64,000 nucleotides of DNA from Cognatundibacterium rugosum (GTDB taxonomy: Bacteria > Pseudomonadota > Gammaproteobacteria > Burkholderiales > Burkholderiaceae_D), in NCBI RefSeq assembly GCF_014284365.1, contig NZ_JACOGG010000010.1:62001-126000 (forward strand). Direction: 5' to 3'. Each line of letters opens with the position of its first letter. The stretch's first letter is position 1. Under the pieces are notes generated by a model. That model made no database searches, was not told the DNA's origin, and worked only from the letters and a program-made list of their open reading frames with translations. Shown piece after piece: positions 17,375 through 27,200 of this stretch. Position numbers and translations under genes: made by a program.

Positions 17375-18805
17375 ATGAAGCAAACTTTCAACATCAGTCC
17401 GGTCAGGCTCAGTCTGATCGCAACTAGCCTGAGCGCGGCATTGCTGTTATCCGCTTGCGCTGACTTTTCCGGCATTAAAGAGCAGGCAACAGAAATCAAA
17501 GTCAGCCTGTCGGGCCAGACGGAGTCCGTGCGCTGGCCCGATGCCAGCTGGAGTGAAGAACTGGGCGGCAGCCAGCTCAGCCAGCTGATACAAAATGCGC
17601 TCAAGGACAATCCTGGCATACAACTGGCTGCCACGCGTATTACCAATGCCAGAGCTTTACAGGATCAGTTCGCCGCAGACCGTCAGATTAGTCTGACCGG
17701 TAACGCCGAAAGTACCTATCAGCGCTTTACCAAGAATGGTATGGTGCCGCCTCCTTTGGCAGGCAGCTCTGAATCCAATAATCAGGCCACCGTCAATCTG
17801 AGTTATGAACTCGACTTCTGGGGTAAGCATCAGGCTCAGTCACGCGTCGGCCTGTCTACCGAACAGGCTGCCAAAGCTGAAACTGAGAGCGCTAAATTGC
17901 TGCTCTCCAATGCGATTGCGCGGCAATGGGTGCAGTTACAGAAACAAGCTGGGCAACTGACGCTCACGGAACAGCAGCTCAAACTGAGAAAAGAATGGGA
18001 TAGCCTGATTCAGCAACGCCTCAAAGCTGGTTTAGATAATCGGTCTGAGTTGCAGCAAAATCTGGTTTCCGTCGCCAACCTGCAATCGGAAGTACTGAAC
18101 TGGCGCGAAGCAATCGCACAGACCAAACTGCAACTGGCTTTACTGGCCGGACAAACGCCGGAATATGCCAATAGCATCGCAACGCCAGTTACCTCCCGCA
18201 CAGTGGATTTTCATTTACCTTCCGAATTACCACTCGATCTGATTAGTCGCAAGCCAGAAATCATCGCGGCAAAATGGCGCATAGAGGCGATGCGCGGCGA
18301 AGTGGAGCTTGCGAAAAATCGTTTTTATCCGAATATCAATCTGGTCGGCTTTGCGGGCTTATCCAGTCTGGGTCTGGATAAATTACTCAAGTCCGACAGT
18401 ACTATCATGGGCGTCGGTCCGGCCATCCATCTGCCACTGTTCGAAGGTGGCAGGCTGCGCGCACAATTAGCGGGCAAAGTAGCAGATACCGACAGCGCCG
18501 TTTTACAGTACAACCAGACCGTGCTGAACGCCCTCAAGGACGCTGCGGAACAGTTGCAGACGCTGCAAAGCACGTCATTACAGATCGTGCAGCAGGAGCA
18601 GGCGCAACAGGCTGCACAACAAGTGCTGACATTAAACCGCCAGCGCTTTGAAATCGGCACCAGTAATCGTCTGCCTGTCATCAGTGCTGAATTAGCGCTC
18701 ATCAGTCAGCAAAAAAACATGGCTGAACTCAGTGCCCGCCAGCTCGATGCACGTGTAAATCTGATCAAAGCACTTGGTGGCTCTTACCCGGCAACCCGGC
18801 AGTAA
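17375..18805 (+). CDS. NodT family outer membrane efflux lipoprotein
   Basis: TolC/OprM-like channel subunit, 476 aa, with a lipoprotein signal peptide ending LLLSAC (lipidated Cys at about residue 28). Two homologous halves rich in coiled-coil alanine, glutamine and leucine repeats (for example QAAQQVLTLNRQRFEIG) fit the alpha-barrel hairpins. It should supply the outer membrane exit duct for the EmrAB-type pump encoded next. The start follows the marR stop by 22 bases and lacks a clear Shine-Dalgarno. Confidence 0.92.
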   Translation: MKQTFNISPVRLSLIATSLSAALLLSACADFSGIKEQATEIKVSLSGQTESVRWPDASWSEELGGSQLSQLIQNALKDNPGIQLAATRITNARALQDQFAADRQISLTGNAESTYQRFTKNGMVPPPLAGSSESNNQATVNLSYELDFWGKHQAQSRVGLSTEQAAKAETESAKLLLSNAIARQWVQLQKQAGQLTLTEQQLKLRKEWDSLIQQRLKAGLDNRSELQQNLVSVANLQSEVLNWREAIAQTKLQLALLAGQTPEYANSIATPVTSRTVDFHLPSELPLDLISRKPEIIAAKWRIEAMRGEVELAKNRFYPNINLVGFAGLSSLGLDKLLKSDSTIMGVGPAIHLPLFEGGRLRAQLAGKVADTDSAVLQYNQTVLNALKDAAEQLQTLQSTSLQIVQQEQAQQAAQQVLTLNRQRFEIGTSNRLPVISAELALISQQKNMAELSARQLDARVNLIKALGGSYPATRQ

Positions 18806-18833
18806 ATTCAGCCAGACTCAAACGAATAATTCA

Positions 18834-18953
18834 TAGGACTTACGTAAAACCGCCCTAACGGCATTATGGTTCCTTATCGTACTGTGCGTACTGTGCGTAC
18901 TGTGTACTGCCTGCGTCGCCATGCCTCGCTGGGAAAATTTTGCGTAAATCCTA
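18834..18953. repeat. 120-bp palindromic repeat element (MITE-like)
   Basis: The ends TAGGACTTACGTAAAA (18834-18849) and TTTTGCGTAAATCCTA (18938-18953) are inverted repeats matching at 14 of 16 positions. TA dinucleotides flank GGACTT at both ends, as for TA-targeting transposons. The interior carries three tandem copies of CGTACTGTG (18878-18904) and no ORF. It lies in the 208-bp gap between the outer membrane and adaptor genes of the efflux operon, where it could alter mRNA folding or stability. Confidence 0.65.
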
Positions 18954-19013
18954 ATTCCAATAAACGCTGTTAGCGCAAGCCAACGGCCAAATTAAACGTT
19001 AATTCAGAAATTC

Positions 19014-20228
19014 ATGAATACCACAAATAAAGACGCAGCAAACACACAGAATGCGGCTATTGCTCCAGTCGCCGTGCCGACCAAACGCAAACCCCGCCTG
19101 ATCATCATCAGTATCATTCTGCTCATCGCCGCTATGGCTTACGGCTATTACTGGCTGACTGTGCTGAAGAACTTCGAACACACCGAAGACGCCTATGCGG
19201 CGGGCAATCTGGTACAGCTGACGTCACAAGTCGCAGGTACCGTGGTTGCCATCCATGCTGATGACACCGATCTGGTGGACGCTGGCAAAACCCTGATTGC
19301 ACTCGACAATACCGATGCGAAAGTCAGCAGTACTCAGGCTGCAGCCCAACTGGCGCAGACCGTCAGGGAAGTTCGCCTGACCTTCGCCAATAACAACAGC
19401 CTGCAAGCAATGGCCGATATGCGCAGCGTAGAACTGGAGCGCGCTAAATCGGACTTAGCACGTCGCATGGCCGCCGGTAACAGCGGCGCAGTGTCAGCGG
19501 AAGAAATCGAACATGCCCGCAATGCAGTCAAACAAAGCGAAGCAGCATTGATCACTGCCAAAGAACAGCTCGCTTCCAATAAAGTATTAACTGAAAACAC
19601 CAGCATAGAACAGCATCCTAACGTACTGCGTGCCGCTGCCCGTCTGAAAGAAGCGATGATCGCCGAAAGCCGCACCAGCTTACCAGCGCCAATTTCCGGT
19701 TATGTCGCCAAGCGTGCGGTTCAGATCGGCCAGCGCGTGGCCGCTGGCAGCCCTTTACTGTCTATCGTGCCCTTGAACAGCCTGTGGGTGGATGCCAATT
19801 TCAAAGAAGTACAACTGGCGAAAATGCGTATCGGTCAGGACGTGATCCTGCATTCTGATGTGTATGGCAGTGATGTGGAATTTCACGGCAAGGTCGTTGG
19901 TATGTCAGCCGGCACAGGATCAGCCTTTGCCTTACTGCCAGCACAAAATGCAACCGGCAACTGGATCAAAGTAGTACAACGTGTCCCGGTACGTATTTCA
20001 TTAGACCCGAAGGAACTGGCGGCCCATCCTCTGCGCGTAGGTGTTTCTATGCAGGTTAAAGTCGATATCTCACAACAACAAGGCCAGGCATTGAATGCTG
20101 CACCGGCTGCACGCAGTATTCCGGCATTCCAGACCCGGGTCTTCGAACAAAGCGCGCAGGATGCCGATCGCCGTATCACTGACATCATCCAGGCCAATCT
20201 GGCATCCCATAGCCCAAAGGCGAAGTAA
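19014..20228 (+). CDS. EmrA-like HlyD family periplasmic adaptor
   Basis: Membrane fusion protein, 404 aa: cytoplasmic N-terminus, one transmembrane helix about 29-49, biotinyl-lipoyl-like barrel halves (LTSQVAGTVVAIHADDTDLV and SLPAPISGYVAKRAVQIGQRV) separated by an alpha-helical hairpin, and a beta-barrel. Bridges the inner membrane MFS pump and the NodT-type channel. The stop TAA overlaps the following pump start (TAATG), so translation is coupled. Confidence 0.93.
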   Translation: MNTTNKDAANTQNAAIAPVAVPTKRKPRLIIISIILLIAAMAYGYYWLTVLKNFEHTEDAYAAGNLVQLTSQVAGTVVAIHADDTDLVDAGKTLIALDNTDAKVSSTQAAAQLAQTVREVRLTFANNNSLQAMADMRSVELERAKSDLARRMAAGNSGAVSAEEIEHARNAVKQSEAALITAKEQLASNKVLTENTSIEQHPNVLRAAARLKEAMIAESRTSLPAPISGYVAKRAVQIGQRVAAGSPLLSIVPLNSLWVDANFKEVQLAKMRIGQDVILHSDVYGSDVEFHGKVVGMSAGTGSAFALLPAQNATGNWIKVVQRVPVRISLDPKELAAHPLRVGVSMQVKVDISQQQGQALNAAPAARSIPAFQTRVFEQSAQDADRRITDIIQANLASHSPKAK

Positions 20229-21781
20229 TGAGCGCAGCTGCCCGAATTTCGCATCCGCCTTTACAAGGCAGCCAGCTGGCCATGGGCACGCTGGCGCTGT
20301 CACTGGCGGTGTTTATGAATGTACTGGACTCGTCGATTGCGAATGTCTCGATTCCGGCCATCTCCGGTAACCTTGGCGTATCGCCACAACAAGGCACCTG
20401 GGTCATTACCTCATTCGCGGTGGCGAATGCGATTTCTGTGCCTTTGACGGGCTGGCTGACCATGCAATTCGGTCAGGTCAAGCTGTTTATGGCATCTGTT
20501 CTGTTATTCGTGCTGTCATCCTGGCTATGTGGTATGGCACCGAATATAGAAATACTGATCGCAGCGCGCATCTTGCAAGGCGCAGTAGCAGGCCCCATGA
20601 TCCCCTTATCCCAGGCCCTGCTGCTGGGCAGTTATCCGTCTGCAAAAAGCTCGATGGCGCTTGCGCTATGGGGCATGACCACGCTGGTCGCGCCGATTAT
20701 TGGGCCGCTGCTGGGAGGCTGGATTTCAGACAATTATTCCTGGCCCTGGATTTTTTATATCAATATTCCGGTCGGACTCTTTACCGCCTGGGCCACCTGG
20801 TCCATCTATGCTAAACGAGAATCTGTCACGCGCGCGATTCCGATAGATAAGGTCGGTCTGGCACTGCTGGTGGTCTGGGTAGGCGCCCTGCAGCTGATGC
20901 TGGACAAAGGAAAGGAACTGGACTGGTTTAATTCCGGCGAGATTATTCTGCTAACCGTGATCGCTGTGGTTGGTCTGATCTATTTCATTGTTTGGGAAAA
21001 CGGTCAGGATCATCCTGTGGTCGATCTCTCGTTGTTCAAAGGTAGAAATTTCTCCGCCGGCGTGCTGGCGATTTCAGTCGGTTACGGCCTGTTTTTTGGC
21101 AGTCTGGTGATCATGCCTTTGTGGCTGCAGACTCAGCTTGGCTATACCGCGACAGAGGCAGGTAAAGTGATGGCGCCGGTCGGCGTGTTCGCGATTATCT
21201 TGTCACCCATCATAGGCAAGATCCTGCCTAAGGTAGATGCACGCCGTATCGCTTCGCTCGCCTTTCTCGGGTTTGCACTGGTGTTTTTCATGCGTGCACG
21301 CTTCAATACCGAAGTCGATACCGTGAGCTTGCTGATCCCCACTCTGATACAAGGTGCAGCTATGTCTATGTTCTTTATTCCACTGACCTCGATCATTTTG
21401 TCGGGTCAGGCAGCAGAAAAAATCCCAGCGGCATCGGGACTGTCCAATTTTGTCAGGATTATGTGTGGCGGTATGGGCGCTTCCATCATGACCACTATCT
21501 GGGACGACCGCGGTACGCTACACCATGCCAGGCTGACCGAAGCCACAGGTTATGCCTCACCTGCATTTGTGCAGAACATGCAAACCATGCAGCAAGCGGG
21601 AATGCCGGACCAGGCTGCGTATGCAGTATTAGACCGTAGCATCAGCGTGCAAGCCAGTACCATGGCGGCGACCGATATCTTTTATATGGCAGCGATAATT
21701 TTCCTGGTATTGATCGGTTTTGTCTGGCTCACCAAACCGAAAAAATCTTCTGCGCCGGTTGATGCTGGCGGTGCGCATTAG
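20228..21781 (+). CDS. EmrB-like DHA2 family MFS drug efflux pump
   Basis: A 517-aa, 14-helix proton-drug antiporter of the DHA2 (EmrB/QacA) family. Motif C-like GPLLGGWISDNYSWPWIFYI is near residues 159-178, and the N-terminal VFMNVLDSSIANVSIPAI is typical of EmrB. It exports hydrophobic drugs together with the adaptor and outer membrane genes upstream. Its TAG stop codon is formed by the left terminal inverted repeat of a palindromic element (21778-22049), so the element sits exactly at the end of the gene. Confidence 0.94.
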   Translation: MSAAARISHPPLQGSQLAMGTLALSLAVFMNVLDSSIANVSIPAISGNLGVSPQQGTWVITSFAVANAISVPLTGWLTMQFGQVKLFMASVLLFVLSSWLCGMAPNIEILIAARILQGAVAGPMIPLSQALLLGSYPSAKSSMALALWGMTTLVAPIIGPLLGGWISDNYSWPWIFYINIPVGLFTAWATWSIYAKRESVTRAIPIDKVGLALLVVWVGALQLMLDKGKELDWFNSGEIILLTVIAVVGLIYFIVWENGQDHPVVDLSLFKGRNFSAGVLAISVGYGLFFGSLVIMPLWLQTQLGYTATEAGKVMAPVGVFAIILSPIIGKILPKVDARRIASLAFLGFALVFFMRARFNTEVDTVSLLIPTLIQGAAMSMFFIPLTSIILSGQAAEKIPAASGLSNFVRIMCGGMGASIMTTIWDDRGTLHHARLTEATGYASPAFVQNMQTMQQAGMPDQAAYAVLDRSISVQASTMAATDIFYMAAIIFLVLIGFVWLTKPKKSSAPVDAGGAH

Positions 21782-22049
21782 GGCCTGTTAACATTTAAAT
21801 TACGTGTGCGAAAGGGGTAAAACAGGTGCAGGGCTAGGCGCAGCCCGCGCAGCAGTGTAATCACTGTCAGCGGGATGCAACAACGCCATGCGGCTGTTTT
21901 ACCCCTTTCCCTCCGGGTTCAAGCCAAAACCCGTGCTGGACTGCGTTGCGTGTCTTGTCAGGGGCACCAGCCCTGACGGCGACACACGCCTTGCCAGCCC
22001 ACGTTTTGGCTTGAACGCATCTCGCAATTGAATTGTTAACAGGCCCTAA
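21778..22049. repeat. 272-bp palindromic multi-stem element (MITE-like)
   Basis: Perfect 16-bp terminal inverted repeats TTAGGGCCTGTTAACA (21778-21793) and its complement (22034-22049), with TA next to GGGCCTG at both ends. Two strong internal stems follow: AAAGGGGTAAAACAG with CTGTTTTACCCCTTT (about 21811-21911), and TTCAAGCCAAAAC with GTTTTGGCTTGAA (about 21919-22017). Smaller stems such as CAGGGCT/AGCCCTG lie within. No ORF. It fills the gap between convergent emrB-like and pbpC genes and may also serve as their terminator. Confidence 0.75.
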
Positions 22050-22055
22050 TAGTGC

Positions 22056-24254
22056 TTAGCGTGGCGCCTTCATTTGTGCGCCACGCACTTCAAACACAAT
22101 CTGATCCTGCAAATAGCCTTCTGCATCGAGCAGGCTCAACACATGCCGGCCCGGGAATGGGAACCAGTCGTAGCTCAGTTCTTTTTTCGGATTCAGGCTG
22201 GCAGTCAGCTTTTTACCATCCAAGACCAGCATGCCACGTTCACTATACGCGGCGATGCGTATGCGCTGGCGTTCAAGCGGAATATCAGGGTCCAGCGCGG
22301 CGATCATGCCTGCTTTGGGGTACAGGATGTGTGGCTGTATCTGGTGTGATGTACCTAACTGTATCTGACTTTGTGCAGTACCCGCTAAAAACCATTCGCT
22401 GCGCTCTGCTTCCAACGCATTATCGTAGCGTATCGTTTGTCTGACCAGGCCATTGGGTGGCGCAATAATGCGCTGTGGGCGCGAGCGGTGCAGATAATGC
22501 ATGACGTCCTGCCAGACAGGTGCCGCGCCAGTCACGCCGGACACATCCCACATCGGTGCACCGGATGCATTGCCCACCCAGACGCCCACCGTATAGCGGT
22601 CAGAATAGCCGATGCACCAGTTATCGCGCATATCCTTCGATGTGCCGGTTTTAACTGCGGTCCAGACACGCGTAGACAGTGCACTTTCCAGTCCAAACGT
22701 CACAGAGCGCGCGGCCCGGTCGCTCAGGATATCGCTGACGATGTAACTGGCACCAGCCTGCATCACTTGTGTCGGGGCCGTCCCCGGCTCTGCCACGGAC
22801 CATTTGACCGGCGTATAGCTACCCTGATTGGCCAGCGCACGATAGGCATTGGTCAGTTGCAGCAGACTGATGTCAGCACTGCCCAATGCCAGGCTATAGC
22901 CATAGTAACTTCCTGATTCACGCAAATCCATGCCCAACGCACGCAAACGCTGAAAAAAAGCTTCCGGCTGCAGCGACACTAATAAGCGCACAGCCGGTAT
23001 ATTCAGTGAAGAGGCCAACGCGGTACGCGCACTGACCAGACCCTTGAAATGCTTATCGTAATTCTGCGGGATGTAAAGTCCATTACTGGTACTTAGATTG
23101 ACCGGCGTATCATCCAACACCGAAGCGGCCGTAATCAAACGGTTTTCCAACGCCATTTGGTATAAAAATGGTTTCAGCGTCGATCCGGCCTGGCGCAAAG
23201 CCTGCACGCCATCGACCTGACTGGCGTCAGATAATTGTCCGCTGGAGCCGACCCAGGCCAGGATTTCTCCGGTCGCATTATCGAGCACTAACACCGCACC
23301 ATCCTCAACATTGCGATCTGCCAGTGCTGACAAATGTCGGACCAGACTGTCTCTGGCATATACCTGTAAAGAACGCGACAAACTGGAGCGGAATTCGCGC
23401 TGTTGCAGGCTTAAGACCTTACGTGCAAAGTGGGGGGCCAGATTCGCGACAGCCGTTTCGTTGCTGAAGTTACCTGCTACCGCAAGCCCACGACTCAGCT
23501 GAGCAAATGCAAGTCTGACCTGGCCTTCAAGATTAGCACATAAGCCAGGTTGCTTTTGTTCACGCAAAATCTGACAGGCGCGTTCTGTGACTTTGGCTTC
23601 AGTTGCATTCGGTCCGCGTAGCAAGGCTACGGCGATGGCGGCTTCGATATAGTCGAGGCCGCTCGGGTGCTTCTGAAACATGACTTGAGACAGCGCATGA
23701 ATGCCAACCAGTTCACCGCGAAATGGCACCAGATTCAGATAGGCTTCCAGTATCTGGTCTTTTTTCCAGTTTCGTTCCAGGGTTTGCGCGACCCAGGCCT
23801 GATTCACTTTCTGAGCCAGACTACGGCTGCCAGCTTTGCGGCGTAAATCCTGTTCCAGTAAGCCAGCCAATTGCATGGTGATGGTGGAAGCCCCCCGGGT
23901 GCGGGTATTCCACAGATTGCCCCAGGCAGAAGCGGCAACGGCGCTCCAGTCTACGCCAGAGTGCTCATAAAAACGCTTATCTTCCGAGGCAATCAGCGCA
24001 TTTCTGACAGCTGGCGAAATATCTTCCAGCCGTACCCAGGCCAGCTTGCGCTCCTGCATATCGACACGCAGGCGCTGTAACACCTGGCCATTCCTATCGT
24101 ATAGCGTTGCATCTGAAGACAAAGAGGCCGCTTTAAAGCGTGCAAAATCACTCAGCTCGCCGCCGTATGCCGGATTAACGGCATAGGGCAACAGACTACA
24201 GAGCTGACTATACAAACAGGCTAGCGCCGCTTGCCGCCATATGGCATATCTCAC
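22056..24254 (-). CDS. pbpC: Penicillin-binding protein 1C
   Basis: Bifunctional class A PBP, 732 aa. After a poorly hydrophobic N-terminal segment comes a GT51 transglycosylase domain (catalytic Glu91 in ASEDKRFYEHSG, then RGASTITMQL), the transpeptidase domain with Ser358 in STLK, SLN at 416-418 and KTGTS at 535-539, and a C-terminal PBP1C-type beta domain. It lies three bases after the alpha-2-macroglobulin gene, the classical pairing in which the macroglobulin is proposed to guard the periplasm when the wall is breached. Confidence 0.95.
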   Translation of the reverse strand: MRYAIWRQAALACLYSQLCSLLPYAVNPAYGGELSDFARFKAASLSSDATLYDRNGQVLQRLRVDMQERKLAWVRLEDISPAVRNALIASEDKRFYEHSGVDWSAVAASAWGNLWNTRTRGASTITMQLAGLLEQDLRRKAGSRSLAQKVNQAWVAQTLERNWKKDQILEAYLNLVPFRGELVGIHALSQVMFQKHPSGLDYIEAAIAVALLRGPNATEAKVTERACQILREQKQPGLCANLEGQVRLAFAQLSRGLAVAGNFSNETAVANLAPHFARKVLSLQQREFRSSLSRSLQVYARDSLVRHLSALADRNVEDGAVLVLDNATGEILAWVGSSGQLSDASQVDGVQALRQAGSTLKPFLYQMALENRLITAASVLDDTPVNLSTSNGLYIPQNYDKHFKGLVSARTALASSLNIPAVRLLVSLQPEAFFQRLRALGMDLRESGSYYGYSLALGSADISLLQLTNAYRALANQGSYTPVKWSVAEPGTAPTQVMQAGASYIVSDILSDRAARSVTFGLESALSTRVWTAVKTGTSKDMRDNWCIGYSDRYTVGVWVGNASGAPMWDVSGVTGAAPVWQDVMHYLHRSRPQRIIAPPNGLVRQTIRYDNALEAERSEWFLAGTAQSQIQLGTSHQIQPHILYPKAGMIAALDPDIPLERQRIRIAAYSERGMLVLDGKKLTASLNPKKELSYDWFPFPGRHVLSLLDAEGYLQDQIVFEVRGAQMKAPR

Positions 24255-24257
24255 GTC

Positions 24258-27200
24258 TTACTTGACCTGTATTGCAACGTTAGGTGACTCACCAAACATC
24301 TCAGGCGCATACATCGCCTCTACCCGCGTCGGTGGCAGCTTAAACTGGCCTGCATTATTCAGGCGTATGGTGTAAGACTTTACAAATTTGCCTTTCGGGA
24401 CAAACTGGTAATACGCACGATAGGCCTCAAAGCTACGCTCTTCATACGCCAGCCAGGCGCCGCCCTGTTCGTTACTATCGTCCTTGGTGGCGATGGCCGA
24501 ATCGCGACCTAAGCCTGAGCCCAGCACGCTGGCACCAGCCGGTACCGGATCAGTCAAGGCTACCCAGGTCATATCAGTCTGCGCATCGATTTCCAGCGTA
24601 ATGCGAAATACATCACCGCGTTGCATTAGCTTGCTGTCTTTCTGTTCTACCGGTGTGATGGTTTTTTTGATGCGATAACCACTGGAGAATGCCGTCTTTA
24701 AAGGCACTGCAGCGAGGCTTTGCAGCACTATCCAAGGCTTGCCTTTACCTTCATGGCTCAGACTCAGCTTGTCATCCGCCGCAGGTTTGACTGGCCAAGG
24801 CAGATTCAGTTTGCCACCGCCACTGACTGACCAGTTAAAGCTTTGTGGGGGAACCGGAGTCGCTGTGGGTGTTTGCAGCAACATGGCTTTGGATGTACCT
24901 GCGACTTTTTCTGTTTCAAACTGACGCGCGAATTTTTCCAGTGCCAGTAATCCCCAGACGTTGGCATTCGTGGTCATCCAGACGCCATTGTGTTGACGCT
25001 GTATGCTACCGTTGACTAATTTAGGCAAGTCGTCTTTCCAGGCTGGATTGTCTATCATCGTCAGTAACAGGCGATTAGCATTGACGTCCGTATTACTCAT
25101 CAGCCACCACCAATAATCGTCTTTTTCTGTCGAAAAACCCAGCCGTGTGCCTTGGTAATTCAGGCGGCTGCGCAGAATCTGATCTGCCTCTTTCAAAGCC
25201 GCTTCACGATTCGGGATCGCGGTAGTACGTTTCAGGATCGCATACCAATCGAGAATGGCGCTGGTCGTCCACAGATTTGGGGTGATCTGTATGGAACCCA
25301 GCATACGCGGCTGTACCATGCCATAGCGTGACAGGGCTTCCAGTGCTGCCAGCTTGCGGGTTTCCAGATCTTTGCGTGGCGACCAGAAATCACGCGTGAT
25401 CTTGCCTTCTACAAAAGCAGATAAAGCGGCCAGCATTTTTTGTCTTGCGCTGTCCGGCAGGCTCAGACCTGCTTCGTGTGTGACTGAAATCAGATAGCTG
25501 GTCAGCGTATCGCTACCCAGACGCGCAGCACTGTCTGAGGGTGGATAGTAGTAAGCAAGCCCATCTGCATCCAGATAAGTCGGCAAATCGTTCACGATTT
25601 TCTGCCACATCGCATTATCGTGTAAGCCGATCGCTTTCGAGGTTTTCTGCTCCAGACAGCTGTAAGGATAGCTTTCAAAATAGCGTTTCAAGCCTTCACC
25701 ACTATTAAGCAAACTCGGCAACAGATGTAATTGCAAACCGCCGCGACCAGGCAGACTGTCAGCAGGCTGTGCAATTGGCAAACTCATGCTGCGATCCAAT
25801 TGCAGCATCGTCGCCTGCTGCACCGTGACTGGCGTCGCAGGCAGCAATTTCTGGCTCCATTTAATCGCATCTGCCACAGCGGCCTGCCCCTGCGGTGGCG
25901 CCGTTTCTTTTGCGGACAACTCCCACTGTAACTGCTGACTGAGCACATCTGTTGTCAGTTCGGGTGCCTGTACAGTCCAGCTCAGCTCACGCGATTCCCC
26001 GGCAGCCAGTTTGACTTTCTGATCCGGCAGCGCATTGGCGGACAGGATTTTCCCTTGTACCAGCACCTCCATCGCACGTGCACTGGAATTGCGGACCGTC
26101 ACCATCGCCTGGTAACTGTCGCCCTCTCTGACCACGGGCGGCAAACCTGGAATGATTTGCAAATCCTGTGTTGCCTTAATAGCCGTCGTACCGGTTCCGA
26201 ACTGCGAAGCGCCAGACTGTGCGACCGCAACGATACGGAAGCTGGTCAAGGCATCATTCAGCGGTACGTCGATACTGGCCTGGCCGTTCGCATCCAACAC
26301 CAGATCCGGCTTCCATAACAAGAGGGTATCAAGCAATTCCCGGGTCGGCGCCTTGCCGCCACCACCACCGGCCGCCACCGCTTTGCGGCCATAATGGCGC
26401 TTACCAATCACCTGCATCTGTGCGGTCGCAGTTTCTATGCCATAGCTGCGTCTTTGTATCATGGCGCTCAAGACATTCCAGCTCTCGTTAGGCTGCAATT
26501 CCAGCAAAGCCTCGTCTACCGCGGCAATGGCGACCTCCGCACCTGCGGCTGGCCGTCCATCTGGCAAGGTGACTGACACCTTCACCTTAGACACGGCACG
26601 AATAGGATATTGCTGTTTATCCGCGCTGACATTGACTTTCAGCTGATTTCCTTCGGTCCCGACCTGAATTTCGGCGACACCGAATTTATAGGCCGGTTTA
26701 GCCAGATCGACGGTCGCAGTCGGTGCCTGATATTCACGGAATTCATGCCACCAGTTGATCGGTTCTTTCCAGCCCCAGCTGAAAAATGAATACCAGGGCA
26801 CTTCACGCATGCGGCCACGTACTGCCAGCACAGATACAAACACATTCGGGCCATACTCTGCTTTGATCGGTACCGAGATACTCGGATCACTGCCACGCAG
26901 TTCTGCGATGATAGTTTCGATCACACCTTCACGTTCTATCGCAACCAGAGCGGTCGCACTGCGGAAAGGCATGCGCACCTGGAATTTAGCCACTTCACCG
27001 GCCTTATAGTGTTTTTTCTCAGGCAGCACATCCATTCTGTCCTGATTTTCGCCATCGAACCAGACTTCGCCTTTACCTGTCGCCCAGATCGAACTTTTAG
27101 CAGAGGCGACTTTGCCGCTGGCGTCTTTGGCTTTAGCCACCAATTCAACATTACCCGACTCTTTCAGCTCAATTTCACACAGCAGTAAGCCGCGCTGATC

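Noticed and set aside
18878-18904. Three tandem 9-bp repeats as a possible CRISPR or iteron array
   Set aside because: Units are contiguous with no spacers, only three copies, and no cas or rep gene nearby; they lie inside the palindromic element.
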